NCBI RefSeq assembly: GCF_020329435.1
Contig: NZ_JAGKJK010000003.1
Location: 434,001-498,000, forward strand
Direction of reading: 5' to 3'
From: Bradyrhizobium hereditatis
Lineage (GTDB): Bacteria > Pseudomonadota > Alphaproteobacteria > Rhizobiales > Xanthobacteraceae
DNA length: 64,000 nucleotides
Shown here one piece after another: positions 9,690-18,463 of the stretch. Numbering within the stretch: position 1 is the first letter of the stretch; every line of letters begins with the position of its first letter. A program made the position numbers and the translations under genes. The notes under the pieces were generated by a model. That model was not told the origin of the DNA, ran no database searches, and saw only the letters and a program-made list of their open reading frames with translations.

Positions 9690-10534
9690 TACTTCGAGCG
9701 AAGTTCGTTCAAGAACGATTGGATCGGTAATGTCAGATCAGGCGAGGTTGATCCATCCGACCCCACAACATAGCCAAAATGTTCTGGTCCGCGACTAACA
9801 TATTCAACATCCTGCTCGCTGGGGCTTAGCGGGCGACCAAGCGCCGAAAGTCCCATGACCTTAGGAGTCTGCCAATTTGAGCTCACAAAGTCCCATAGCA
9901 TCGGCAGCCGCTCCTTTAAGGCGACTTCTGGCACCGCGCCATCGATACGCAGCTCGTCCCAGCACGTTAGCAAAATGCCAAGCTTAGGACGCGCGATAGG
10001 GCGCTGAGCCAGCGGGTCTGCGATGTACATCAACATTTGGAGCAGCTCAATCAAGCGCGCCTGATCCGAAACAACGACTTCATGGTTCTCTACTGCCGAC
10101 CCACGAAGATCGGCCAAAGGCCGCGAAAATATATCTTCTCCGACCCTCGCTTGCTGAAGACGGACTAGTAAGAACCATACAGCCGCGTCACGAACACGTT
10201 CCTGCCAGGCCACAGGAACACGACGGAATGTCACGATGTTTTTGATCTGCTCACCACCGTAATCCGGCCAAATCAATTCGGCGGAATAACCATCTGCATC
10301 CGCTATCGGCCAAATGCTATCGACATACGTAGAAGTCGCAGTGTGCCCGGCGGCCTTGCCTTCATTTAAGCTCTCAAGCGCTGCTTCGAAAGGCTCCAGA
10401 TTTGTGGCAGCGCCGTTCATTCGAAGTGAACCATCACCCTTCATCAAGCGCTTGAGCAGCTGAGCGCCGAAATGGGTTTTTCCGACGCCGCTCTCTCCTA
10501 TCAACAAGATGGTGTTACCGGAGAGCGCGGTCAT
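9689..10534 (-). CDS. Double-GTPase 1 (DO-GTPase1)
   Basis: This 281-residue P-loop protein has a Walker A of GESGVGKT at about residues 13-20, a switch-type WPDYGGEQIKN near residue 90, and LLTCWDEL near residue 193 in the place of the TKxD base-specificity motif. It overlaps the next GTPase gene by ATGA (10531-10534). In published conflict-system surveys this type of GTPase is encoded together with DO-GTPase2, GAP1 and GASH, and acts as the nucleotide switch upstream of an effector. No membrane segment is seen. The gene is intact. Confidence 0.8.
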   Translation of the reverse strand: MTALSGNTILLIGESGVGKTHFGAQLLKRLMKGDGSLRMNGAATNLEPFEAALESLNEGKAAGHTATSTYVDSIWPIADADGYSAELIWPDYGGEQIKNIVTFRRVPVAWQERVRDAAVWFLLVRLQQARVGEDIFSRPLADLRGSAVENHEVVVSDQARLIELLQMLMYIADPLAQRPIARPKLGILLTCWDELRIDGAVPEVALKERLPMLWDFVSSNWQTPKVMGLSALGRPLSPSEQDVEYVSRGPEHFGYVVGSDGSTSPDLTLPIQSFLNELRSK

Positions 10535-11496
10535 GATGCGCCGCCGTAAATGAAGAGAGGATCGGAGTTGGCAACTGACGGCTTCGGAAGGTCGACAGAC
10601 CCTCTGTGAAGACTAAGGATCCAATCCAGAAGCTCGATAAGACCAACGCCAACACCTGGTTCGGATCCCGATCTAGACAATACGCTTACAGAGAACTCCC
10701 TCGCATCCGGCATGGGGCCGAAAACCGCTTGCCGAACCGCTTTCTCGACATCAGGAGAGACGCGCACATCTGCTTTTGTCCAGACTAGAGCAACAGGACG
10801 ACCTTTCCGCTCAGCTGCCATTCGGCCTGCGAGAACCTGAAAAGCTCCGCGGGCCGATCCCATTCCCTCGCCGGACAAGGCATCGCGATCGGCGACGATA
10901 AGCAGGATGTCTGCTCGCTCAGCAACCCATCGCGCCCCTAAGCCGCCGGGGGAGTCGCGATTGATTGACCACTTTTGAAACCACTCACCAGGCGCATCCG
11001 TCATTAGGTAATCCGTCAGCCGCCTACGACGCTCGTCTCTGAACGACAGATGCAGAAGTCCCGGAGCTCTTCCGCTCCGACTAGTCGTGTGAGGAGGAAA
11101 ACTCGCGGGGTACCCTGGATCCCATCGCAAGGAACCCGCTACCGCCTCCCAGCCGGCAAGGGAATACGATCCAGCAAACACCTTGTTAGGGAGTTTGACG
11201 GCACCCCGACCAAGTAAAAGGTACCACGCTCCAAGGAGGGTAGTTTTCCCTGCGTTCTGAGATCCAGCAATACCAACGACCATCGGACGGGCCCGACCGG
11301 CTAAAAATCCGAGGTCGGCCAAGCCTAACGCGCTTCCTGACCACGGAAGTAGGACCTCATCAGTGAGTTCCGAGAGGGCTGAGCTTGCCTCCTCATTTGC
11401 GGTCCAGGCAGGGCACTTAGTTAAGTCAGTGTGGCCGAGACCACAGCCCGTATCCGGAACAAAGCAGGTCTCTCGCGTGCATCGGCGCATATCCAT
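10531..11496 (-). CDS. Double-GTPase 2 (DO-GTPase2) with Cys-rich N-terminus
   Basis: The 321-residue product has a Walker A of GSQNAGKT at about residues 78-85, a DAPGEW switch motif near residue 165 and WTKADV near residue 232, the standard guanine-specificity motif. The first 30 residues hold C6, C11, C18, H22 and C28, which suggests a small zinc knuckle in front of the GTPase. It starts at ATG 11496, overlapping the upstream stop as TAATG, and ends inside the start of DO-GTPase1, so the three genes are translationally coupled. It most likely senses the trigger or forms a heterodimer with DO-GTPase1. Confidence 0.8.
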   Translation of the reverse strand: MDMRRCTRETCFVPDTGCGLGHTDLTKCPAWTANEEASSALSELTDEVLLPWSGSALGLADLGFLAGRARPMVVGIAGSQNAGKTTLLGAWYLLLGRGAVKLPNKVFAGSYSLAGWEAVAGSLRWDPGYPASFPPHTTSRSGRAPGLLHLSFRDERRRRLTDYLMTDAPGEWFQKWSINRDSPGGLGARWVAERADILLIVADRDALSGEGMGSARGAFQVLAGRMAAERKGRPVALVWTKADVRVSPDVEKAVRQAVFGPMPDAREFSVSVLSRSGSEPGVGVGLIELLDWILSLHRGSVDLPKPSVANSDPLFIYGGAS

Positions 11497-12848
11497 TAGG
11501 CTTCATCCGCCTCGGCAGCCTCGATCACGTTTGGGCGCGCGTCCGCTTCTCTTGCTGCTCGGCCAGCCAGCAGCTCGCGAAAAGTCCAAGTTGCCCATTG
11601 AGGCAACGTTATTTTTACATCGGCAGGCACACCAGTCAGGCGACGAAATTCCGGCTCGATTTCTGATCCTACCGCGTCTGGATATGCAATGAGTGACACT
11701 ACTGGGCCGCGACCAACAGGAGGAGCTACAAGAGCCTTGGCGGCTGTTCTGAGAATGGACAAAGCCGGGTGCTTTTGAACCACAGTAACGATCTCAGTCA
11801 AAGGGTAGGTCTTTTGACGATCCAATGATGGTAGCGTCCCCACGGCCTCCGATAAAAAGGCAGCTACGCTCGCCGGCGAGAAACTTGGAACCTGCTGATG
11901 CAGATCGAACGCCATCAGCGTTGCCGCAACGGGCAGGGGAAGATCGCGATAGCTAACTCGTGCACTGGGAGAAAACAGAGCTTCCTTCCACCAAAGCAGA
12001 TTTGTGCGCCGCTGCAGCCCGGTCGTCGCTCCCGTTACGGCTTGCAGGGTCGTATCAACGTAGTTGGTAACGGCGCTAAGCAATGCTTTGAAAGGCGTGG
12101 AAAGATTGGGCGGCTCGACCGCGAACTGCTTGGCCGAGGCTTCGATTACTTCCGCTAAGGCCTCGCCCATACGTTCACCAAACTCGGTAACCCAAGGCGC
12201 GTTTGCCTGGGGCCAGTGAGGATTTCCGCCCGTGGCAACATTCCCTTGCTGCGGGCTATTGAAATGCGGACCAACTGCCGCCCTCATCCTGGTTTTGATA
12301 TTCTCGCGGTTCAGCTGCGTTGCTTTGGCTTTTGGCGCGGTGGTCTGAGGCAGTTCGAAAGCCACTCTCGGGACTGTTATCGACGACGGCGTGGCCCATT
12401 CACTTTCAGATCGCGCATCGATCCTCGTTTCGATCTCCGTCACCACATCAGTCCAGATAGCCTGTTCGTTGCCTGCCTCCATAAATGGCAACGCATTTCG
12501 CGCGGACGAGACAAAGGCGACGCCAACGCGATCGTCTGCGGCTGAGGCCTGCATCAAGGCATCAAGCAACATTGCCCTTACCACCGAGATGGGCACCCCC
12601 GAAAAGGTGTTTACATAAGTAGTCCAACGCCTTTTGAGAGCGGCGAGCGCTTCGTGAACCACGGGATCATCCGCGGGAGCTTCCGGATCGAATGCGACTA
12701 ATGCAAACGCGGTTGCTTTGGACGGCTCGGCTCCTAAAGAGGTAGCCAGATCGGTGGCTGTGGCTCTCAACTTCTCCAGCTTGGCGTCATCGCCCCCGAC
12801 ATCGATTAATCCGCCATCCAAAAAGCGGAGAAGAACATCTTCACTCAC
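11496..12848 (-). CDS. GTPase-associated system helical (GASH) protein
   Basis: This protein of about 450 residues is mostly alpha-helical and has no P-loop or enzyme motif. It is the first gene of the caspase/GTPase operon. In the published description of double-GTPase systems the helical partner is named GASH, and position, size and helical content fit. The open frame begins at TTG 12851, but GTG 12848 is better placed behind GGGAGG at about 12856-12861. It may be the sensor or the oligomerisation scaffold. The 150 bases upstream are the likely promoter of the operon, but no clear -35/-10 could be chosen. Confidence 0.7.
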   Translation of the reverse strand: MSEDVLLRFLDGGLIDVGGDDAKLEKLRATATDLATSLGAEPSKATAFALVAFDPEAPADDPVVHEALAALKRRWTTYVNTFSGVPISVVRAMLLDALMQASAADDRVGVAFVSSARNALPFMEAGNEQAIWTDVVTEIETRIDARSESEWATPSSITVPRVAFELPQTTAPKAKATQLNRENIKTRMRAAVGPHFNSPQQGNVATGGNPHWPQANAPWVTEFGERMGEALAEVIEASAKQFAVEPPNLSTPFKALLSAVTNYVDTTLQAVTGATTGLQRRTNLLWWKEALFSPSARVSYRDLPLPVAATLMAFDLHQQVPSFSPASVAAFLSEAVGTLPSLDRQKTYPLTEIVTVVQKHPALSILRTAAKALVAPPVGRGPVVSLIAYPDAVGSEIEPEFRRLTGVPADVKITLPQWATWTFRELLAGRAAREADARPNVIEAAEADEA

Positions 12849-13000
12849 CAAAATCCTCCCGACGCCGCCCTACTAATGAAATACGTTTGAGCCCACCAAG
12901 GGAAGATAGAAACAAGAATCGTGCTGTTAGTTCAACCGTAGAATGCGGGCAGGTGGACACGACGCGCAACTCTAAGAGAAGCGATGCCCACGGGGCCCGT

Positions 13001-13198
13001 CTATTTTGTCATTTTGGCTCGTCGTCTCAGGAACTCTCGGGCCGCCTGCTCCATCACGTCCCAGGCGGCTCGATGCTCCTCGATCGCGACCTGTTTAATG
13101 TCCGCAATGACGTCCTTGTCCATCATCGCGAGAAAGGTCACGCGGTCGCCGATCGGCGTCCTCTTGCCCCTTTTCGGCGCCCTCTTCTTCCCGACCAT
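13001..13198 (-). CDS. Small ribbon-helix-helix-type protein (65 aa)
   Basis: The product is basic at both ends (MVGKKRAPKRGKRTPIGDR and REFLRRRAKMTK), with a short beta-like stretch RVTFLAMMD followed by helices DVIADIKQVAIEEH and AAWDVMEQAAREFL, the order of a ribbon-helix-helix fold. Similar small proteins accompany ParA-type genes on rhizobial replicons (family memory, not searched). Purine-rich GGACGGACGG precedes its ATG. Two copies of a CTTATATAAG palindrome lie about 75-110 bases upstream, probably its operator or a centromere-like site. No parA is present in the window. Confidence 0.6.
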   Translation of the reverse strand: MVGKKRAPKRGKRTPIGDRVTFLAMMDKDVIADIKQVAIEEHRAAWDVMEQAAREFLRRRAKMTK

Positions 13199-13273
13199 CC
13201 GTCCGTCCGCTGCGCGTTAAGCTCCATTAACCATAAGAGTGAGGCGGCGTGGGCGCCAGAGACGATGGCCCAT

Positions 13274-13309
13274 CTTATATAAGAAGCTCAGCCCTTCTTA
13301 TATAAGAAG
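13274..13309. promoter_or_regulatory. Paired CTTATATAAG palindromes (operator or parS-like)
   Basis: CTTATATAAG occurs at 13274-13283 and again inside the perfect 16-base palindrome CTTCTTATATAAGAAG at 13294-13309, centre to centre 23 bases apart. They lie directly upstream of the small ribbon-helix-helix-type gene. Spaced palindromes of this kind are typical operators for such proteins, and also of plasmid partition sites. The AT-rich core stands out from the GC-rich surroundings. Confidence 0.5.
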
Positions 13310-13384
13310 GACGCGCTAACCGCTTGACTCGAGCTGACCTTCCTGCTTTTAGTGTTCTTGTTTCGTTCTCATATTGAGTGGTTG

Positions 13385-13700
13385 GCGTCGTGTTGGCGAG
13401 GACAAGGCCTACGACGCCGCCGTCACATCGCCAAGCTGCGTACACTGAAAGTCACGCCCCACGTAGCCCAGTACAACAGCGGCAATCCGAACGGGCGCTA
13501 AAGCGCCATCGACGGACGAACCACCCGGCACGACGGCTACGGCATGTCGCAATCGCGCCGTCCCCTGATCGAATGCATCTTCGGGTGGGGCAAGCAGCAC
13601 GGAACCATGCGCAAGACCAAACATCGCGGTCCCGCTCGCGTCTCCTCCGACTTCCTGCTCAACCCGATTGCATACAACCTCGCCCGCATACCAAGCTGAT
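13385..13700 (+). pseudogene. IS5-family transposase C-terminal relic
   Basis: A 3' fragment of an IS5-type transposase: TLKVTPHVAQ, then a stop, then SAIDGRTTRHDGYGMSQ and IECIFGWGKQHGTMRKTKHRG, shown here in parts (IECIFGWGKQHG), ending NPIAYNLARIPKLIAA. A frameshift near 13412 and an in-frame stop break it. The sequence TTTTCAGCAGACTGCTAG at about 13799-13816 resembles the terminal repeat of such elements. Only the last quarter of the gene is left. Confidence 0.75.
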
Positions 13701-13858
13701 CGCCGCATAATGCCAATCGCAGCACCCAACCGCGCGTAGACGTCGGAGGCCAAAGCCAAGATGCAAAATTAAACGAAAACTACGGGCGATTTTGCCGGTT
13801 TTCAGCAGACTGCTAGTCTAGATTGTCTATTTCGTAGTCTAACGTCGAGTAGCCGCTT

Positions 13859-14562
13859 CTATCTCCGGATCGAATGTTTCCGGAAAGCTTTCGAGGGCGG
13901 CCTCGATGCCCACCCTGAGTTCAGACTGCTCCTCGGGTGCGAGCAGGCAAGGCATTTCGCCTCGGCGAATGACCCCGCAGCGTTGAAGCAATCCAAGGCC
14001 GCGGATAGATCAGCTATGACCACCAGGTGCTTTGACGCGGCCGCGAAGGCTTGCCAGTCCGTATCTCTGCTGACCAGCAACACAGTTGTATGATGGCGTG
14101 AGGCCCACGCCTCAAGAGACAGGAGCGCGAGTGCATCTGGAAATTCTGTCTTCTTCAGCTCACCTCGAGAGAACGGCGGCTCGATAGTGAAATACCGCCG
14201 CAGCACTTCCGAATGCGCGACCCAGTCCGTCGGCCGCCAGCACCTCGATGGGCAGGTCTTTGATGAATTGCGCGACAGACTTTTGCGCGAATTCAGCCGC
14301 TGTCTGCCGAAGGCCGAGAAGCTCGTCGACGGCGGCGTTGTCGACCGGCCTTCTCCAGCTCTTGCGGACCAGACCGAGCGCCGCCTTAAGGCTGGATGGC
14401 GCGTCTTATGGTTGCATGCGACGTGACCGCTGACTTCGCCGAGAACGACGTCACAGAGCAGAACGCGCGTCCGGGTTTTCGTGAACTGTCCCTAGCTTTG
14501 AAGGAGCTGCGCATCCAGGTTGCACCTGCGCCCGTCAAAGATCGATGTATCGATTAAATGGC
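13859..14562 (-). pseudogene. PIN-like domain (DUF4935 type) nuclease relic
   Basis: The reverse strand starts near 14562 with HLIDTSIFDGRRCNLDAQLL, a PIN-type first aspartate motif, followed by an in-frame TAG and then VLLCDVVLGEVSGHV. After at least one frameshift it continues as RYFTIEPPFSRGELKKTEFP, then DALALLSLEAWASRHHTTV and VLLVSRDTDWQAFA, the conserved C-terminal acidic positions of the PIN-like family. It ends at 13859. PIN-like proteins of this type are RNases of toxin or defence systems. A nonsense codon and shifts show it is dead. Confidence 0.65.
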
Positions 14563-14759
14563 TCCCACGTTATCGCCTGCAATGGCTGTTTTGAGGGCTT
14601 CCTCGTCAAAAGTCGGCATGATGTAATCGATCGATCGTTTGAGGCTAAGGCTTGTTAGCGAGGACTATCATCTGAGCGCAACATGCGGCCAAAGCGGGAT
14701 GATCGGCCGCGGCTTGCGTCGCGGATAGGCCATTGGGCAATCTATGGCAGGGGCTTGAG

Positions 14760-15917
14760 ATGCAAAAATATATTCTCCTGCGGAGCGGGTCCGACCCAGG
14801 CGAATATGCCCTCACGGACGCGAGCATCGAAGTTACAGATCTCAGTGAGAGGAACGTCGCCGAAGCTGAGCGCGACCCCACGGTCCGCGAGGTCGCTCCC
14901 GTTGCATCGATGGAGCTGATCGATCATTGCGAGTCTTTCGAAAGCTTCGACGATGCAGCACATCATCGCGACAACTGGGGCATTTCGGCGGTTGGAGCAA
15001 GGACCTGCGATCTCAGTGGCGCCGGTGTTACCGTCGCGATCATCGATTCAGGCATCGTGAACGACCATCCCGCGTTTGATTCCTTTAAGATCTTCGAAAG
15101 GGATTTCTCGGGGTCAGGGAACGGCGATCGATGCGGCCACGGCACACATTGCGCTGGCATTCTCTTTGGGCAGAGCGTCCGGGGGACGAGGATAGGTATC
15201 GCCCCAGGCATCAAGCGAGCGCTGATTGCCAAAGTCAGGCCTGACACGGGGAAGATCGAGTCCGACATGGTATTCGAGGCAATGTTGTGGGCTATGCGCG
15301 AACGCGCGGACATCATCTCGATGTCCCTGGGGTTCGATTATCTCGGCATGGTATCGAAGAGCGAGGAACGAGGATTGCCCCGCGATCTTGCGCTCTCGGA
15401 TGGTCTCATATCTTACCGGAAGAACCTTCGGATGTTCGATGCCATAGCGGCTTTGATGCGAAAGCAAGCGGCGCTGGGCTGCTCGCCCCTCATCGTCGCA
15501 GCTGCCGGTAACCAGAGCCGACGCCAATGCACACCTGCAGTCAAGATAGGTGTCTCGCTCCCGGCCGCAGCGTCCGACGTGGTCTCGGTTGCTGCGGCGG
15601 CGCGCGAGCAGGACGGCCTTCTCCGCATTGCCAGCTTCTCGAACATCCTTCCCACGATTACAGCGCCCGGTGTCGGTATCCTGTCCGCTTGGCTAGGCGG
15701 CGGGTTGAGGCTATCGAGCGGCACAAGCGCGGCCTGCCCTCACGCTGCAGGTGTGGCAGCACTTTGGCTCGAACGACTGCGACGGGGAGACCGCAAGGTC
15801 GATGCGGATCGGTTGCGGGCAATGCTGCGGGACACTGCCCGCAGGGACAATCTCAGCGCGGACTACGACCCCTCCGATTTCGGGGCAGGTGTCGTGGCCG
15901 CACCGACAGCCGGATAG
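14760..15917 (+). CDS. Intracellular subtilisin-like serine protease (S8)
   Basis: The chosen start is ATG 14760 (MQKYILLRSGSDPGEYALTD), giving 385 residues; an in-frame upstream start at 14733 adds nine residues with no support. Residues about 1-58 resemble an I9-type propeptide (TVREVAPVASMEL). The catalytic triad is Asp96 (VAIIDSGIV), His127 (CGHGTHCAG) and Ser323 (SSGTSAACPHAAG), with the oxyanion Asn in VAAAGNQS. No signal peptide is present, so it should act inside the cell. It is convergent with the L10-domain gene and their 3' ends overlap by 55 bases. It may process or be controlled by the products of the opposite operon. The gene is intact. Confidence 0.85.
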   Translation: MQKYILLRSGSDPGEYALTDASIEVTDLSERNVAEAERDPTVREVAPVASMELIDHCESFESFDDAAHHRDNWGISAVGARTCDLSGAGVTVAIIDSGIVNDHPAFDSFKIFERDFSGSGNGDRCGHGTHCAGILFGQSVRGTRIGIAPGIKRALIAKVRPDTGKIESDMVFEAMLWAMRERADIISMSLGFDYLGMVSKSEERGLPRDLALSDGLISYRKNLRMFDAIAALMRKQAALGCSPLIVAAAGNQSRRQCTPAVKIGVSLPAAASDVVSVAAAAREQDGLLRIASFSNILPTITAPGVGILSAWLGGGLRLSSGTSAACPHAAGVAALWLERLRRGDRKVDADRLRAMLRDTARRDNLSADYDPSDFGAGVVAAPTAG

Positions 15918-17326
15918 GCCGGCGGCTCCTCGCCCGATTTGAATTCATCTACGTCGAAATCCAGAGTATCAACACCGTGGTTGAAGTGGACGACGACCGG
16001 AAATTTCAGGCCTGCTAGATGCTCCGGACGAATAGTCATGTCGGTCTCGCCGACTGCGACGAGACCATCGGCATTCTGCAGCAAATGCGAGTCTGTTGCG
16101 CTGACGGTCTCTGCAAGCGGGCTGTCGATCCGCATGCGCTTATCCACTATGGGTGCTTCGTCCAAAAGCACCGAGCGGCCACCGACGCTGAACGGCGCTA
16201 CGCGGGATAGAGTGACCCTCACGTGAAGCCGGCAAGTCGTGCCTGGTTCTGACGGCGTGGATTGCACTTCGACCAAAGGGAAATGGGACTGCCCGGCTGC
16301 GGCTAGAAGCTTCCGGAATCCGCTTACGAACTCAGTCTGTTCCTTCTCGTTCAAATCGGTCGGCGAGGCTTTCGGGTTCAACCCGCCGCGGAAGCTCGGC
16401 GAACCTGATACGAGCGCATAGGCTGCCAGGCGCGCTTCATCTCCGTTGGTCGAGAACAAGCGCTCGAACAAACGTTCGGGAATGGTGCCTCCCTCTAGGA
16501 TTTCAACCGGTGACAGCGCCTTGCCGCTTCGCATGCTGTCTCCCTCCTCCTGGGATTGCAGAAAAAGTGAAGCCTCCTTGATTCCTTCTAGCCTTTCCGC
16601 AACCTCTCCGGATTCAAGGTTTTTCACAATTCTCGATGGCAAAGGTTGCCTGTCGACTAACGATCCGAGTTCGGGGGCGGTTCCGGCGGCGACCGGGACC
16701 ATCCTATCGTTAATTTCATCCTTATTTTGGGCGAACGCAAGGTCCGGACGGCTGGCCAAAATGCCCGCCAAGCGGGCCAGGTGGGCAGGAGGCTCTCGGA
16801 AGGACCTGACGATCCGGGCGGCCGGCGCCGAAAGAAGGCGGATGATGTTGGCCCGGGTCTCGTCCAGAGACGGAAGCTCCGCTAAGGCCTTCACGCCGTC
16901 GGCATCGAGCGTAATGTTTTCGACGGCGCCACCGATGATGACGAACTTTTCGTGATCCTTGGCGAACTCGACCGCGGCCTTCGAGGCGGCAACTGGATCC
17001 CTGGAATAGGCAAGTAGTGTCTGTCCCTTCAGAAAAGGGACGATCGCCTCGGCGTCAGTACCTATGGCAGCAATTTGTGCGAGCCGGTTTTTTGCCACCT
17101 TTATCTTTGTTTGGCTCGCCTTCGCGTGCCTGCGCAAGGCCTGCATCTCTCGCACGGACAGGCCAGCATAGGCGGCCACAATCACGCTTCTGCTTTCCTG
17201 GAACTCGCATCTTAGGCCTTTGACGAATTCTACTTTCTCGGCCCGCCGCACCGGTGCGCGGCCGAACGCGACCGCCGGCATCAGACGAACAGGCTTAGGT
17301 CTCGCAAGCGGTTGAGCGGGAGCCAT
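15863..17326 (-). CDS. Ribosomal protein L10-like domain fused to a novel C-terminal region
   Basis: This 487-residue protein has residues 28-192 that read as a complete bacterial L10 (uL10) domain: RRAEKVEFVKGLRCEF, SVIVAAYAGLSVREMQALRR, KIKVAKNRLAQIA, FLKGQTLLAYSRDPVAASK, KFVIIGGAVEN and DGVKALAELPSLDETRANI. Residues 200-487 have no resemblance that I recognise; they include IPERLFERLFSTNGDEARLA and a beta-rich end. L10 normally anchors the L7/L12 stalk to 23S rRNA and is about 170 residues long. A stand-alone second L10 is not expected here, and there are no ribosomal genes around. The gene follows the CHAT-type gene by four bases. I infer a ribosome mimic, ribosome-binding adaptor or bait. 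The L10 similarity is strong; the role is not known. Confidence 0.8.
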   Translation of the reverse strand: MAPAQPLARPKPVRLMPAVAFGRAPVRRAEKVEFVKGLRCEFQESRSVIVAAYAGLSVREMQALRRHAKASQTKIKVAKNRLAQIAAIGTDAEAIVPFLKGQTLLAYSRDPVAASKAAVEFAKDHEKFVIIGGAVENITLDADGVKALAELPSLDETRANIIRLLSAPAARIVRSFREPPAHLARLAGILASRPDLAFAQNKDEINDRMVPVAAGTAPELGSLVDRQPLPSRIVKNLESGEVAERLEGIKEASLFLQSQEEGDSMRSGKALSPVEILEGGTIPERLFERLFSTNGDEARLAAYALVSGSPSFRGGLNPKASPTDLNEKEQTEFVSGFRKLLAAAGQSHFPLVEVQSTPSEPGTTCRLHVRVTLSRVAPFSVGGRSVLLDEAPIVDKRMRIDSPLAETVSATDSHLLQNADGLVAVGETDMTIRPEHLAGLKFPVVVHFNHGVDTLDFDVDEFKSGEEPPAYPAVGAATTPAPKSEGS

Positions 17327-17330
17327 GCGC

Positions 17331-18452
17331 TCAAACCAGACGATGGTTGTCGTTGCCGATAAAAGTATACTGGAGCGCCATCGGATGCCCCTCCTCGAGC
17401 AACTTCTGTCTCGCAGCCAAGAGCGCGGTCACCACATTCATGCCGTCTCCAAGATGGTCATAAAATACTCTCGCCAGCCTCGTCGCGAAGCGGTCTTCGA
17501 TCGGGCCGGTCGTGCAGAGGATGCATGATGCCCGGCGCTGTCGAAAGAATTCGGCAATCGACGTCTTGAGGCTACTTCTGCCGATCACAGACGAGCTGGC
17601 GTTGAGAAACACCAGGGTTCCGCGAAAGTCCGCCGCCCTCACCGGATGGGTCATTTCCAAAATCCCGATCTTCGCGCCGGAACGCAACCGCAGCCTGGGA
17701 AATTCTAAGCTCTGGTCCGTGTGGCAATTGAAATGCAGGACGTGGTTCTTCTCGGCAATCCAATTCCGCAGAACCTCCAGCTCGGCATCCGAAAGGGACT
17801 CGGTCAGCGCATCGAGCACCGACAGCCTGTCTTTGCCGCCCGCCAAATCCGTCAGAATGGAGATCTCCTCCTCTGACCGAGCGGGATCAGGCCTGTTGTG
17901 CATCCGGCATGCGCTATCTAGCGAACTATCTTCGGCGTAGCCCACCAATCTCGGGCCAGCACGCTGGGCCGCTTCATAGTGCTTTCTCAGGTCAGCTCGC
18001 TTGGCATTGATCACTCTGTATCGGCAGATGCATCGCTCTCCGAGAAAGAATTCGCCGTTTCCGTCGTTCAGCAAGCAATGCTCGAACAAGGGCTGTTCTG
18101 AACGACCATAGGTGTACTGCGTCAGGACCGGAGAAGTCAGCAGACCCAGATATCGGGCGAATTCGTCTTGCCTGCCATCGAAAAACGCTCCGGCCAAACG
18201 CCTTCCACGCTGTTTGAGAGCGTTCACATGCTCGGCTCTCGCAACCTCCGAAAGGTCGCTCCATCCCTTTACGACGTCCACAAGTGCTCGCAGCGAATCG
18301 TTCATGTCACGAGATGCATCCCGAACGTCGTCGACAGGCCCGCTCTGAAAATCGATCGCCTCACCATCTGGCCCGCAATCGATTCTCCATATCCAGCGGT
18401 CACCGATGAGCTCGACGGTGGCGACGACCGGAAATGGATCAGCGGAAGGCAT
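17331..18452 (-). CDS. CHAT-fold (caspase-like) protein with Cys-to-Ser active site
   Basis: The C-terminal half of this 373-residue protein follows the CHAT pattern: His244 in VLHFNCHTD, then LVFLNASSSV, where the usual LNAC cysteine is Ser286 (codon AGC), then a Gly-poor helix and RASCILCTTGPIEDRFATRL, FYDHLGDGMNVVTALLAARQ and QYTFIGN. CHAT proteases cut targets in separase-like and defence pathways. The Ser could make it a pseudo-protease or a serine nucleophile variant. Residues 1-200 are unassigned and carry Cys-rich FLGERCICRYRV. It lies between the unknown gene and the L10-domain gene in one operon. Confidence 0.65.
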   Translation of the reverse strand: MPSADPFPVVATVELIGDRWIWRIDCGPDGEAIDFQSGPVDDVRDASRDMNDSLRALVDVVKGWSDLSEVARAEHVNALKQRGRRLAGAFFDGRQDEFARYLGLLTSPVLTQYTYGRSEQPLFEHCLLNDGNGEFFLGERCICRYRVINAKRADLRKHYEAAQRAGPRLVGYAEDSSLDSACRMHNRPDPARSEEEISILTDLAGGKDRLSVLDALTESLSDAELEVLRNWIAEKNHVLHFNCHTDQSLEFPRLRLRSGAKIGILEMTHPVRAADFRGTLVFLNASSSVIGRSSLKTSIAEFFRQRRASCILCTTGPIEDRFATRLARVFYDHLGDGMNVVTALLAARQKLLEEGHPMALQYTFIGNDNHRLV

Positions 18453-18463
18453 CTGTTGGCTGG

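Noticed and set aside
15863..17326. The L10-domain gene as the housekeeping rplJ
   Set aside because: It is 487 residues instead of about 170, has no rplL/rpoB neighbours and sits in a CHAT-type operon.
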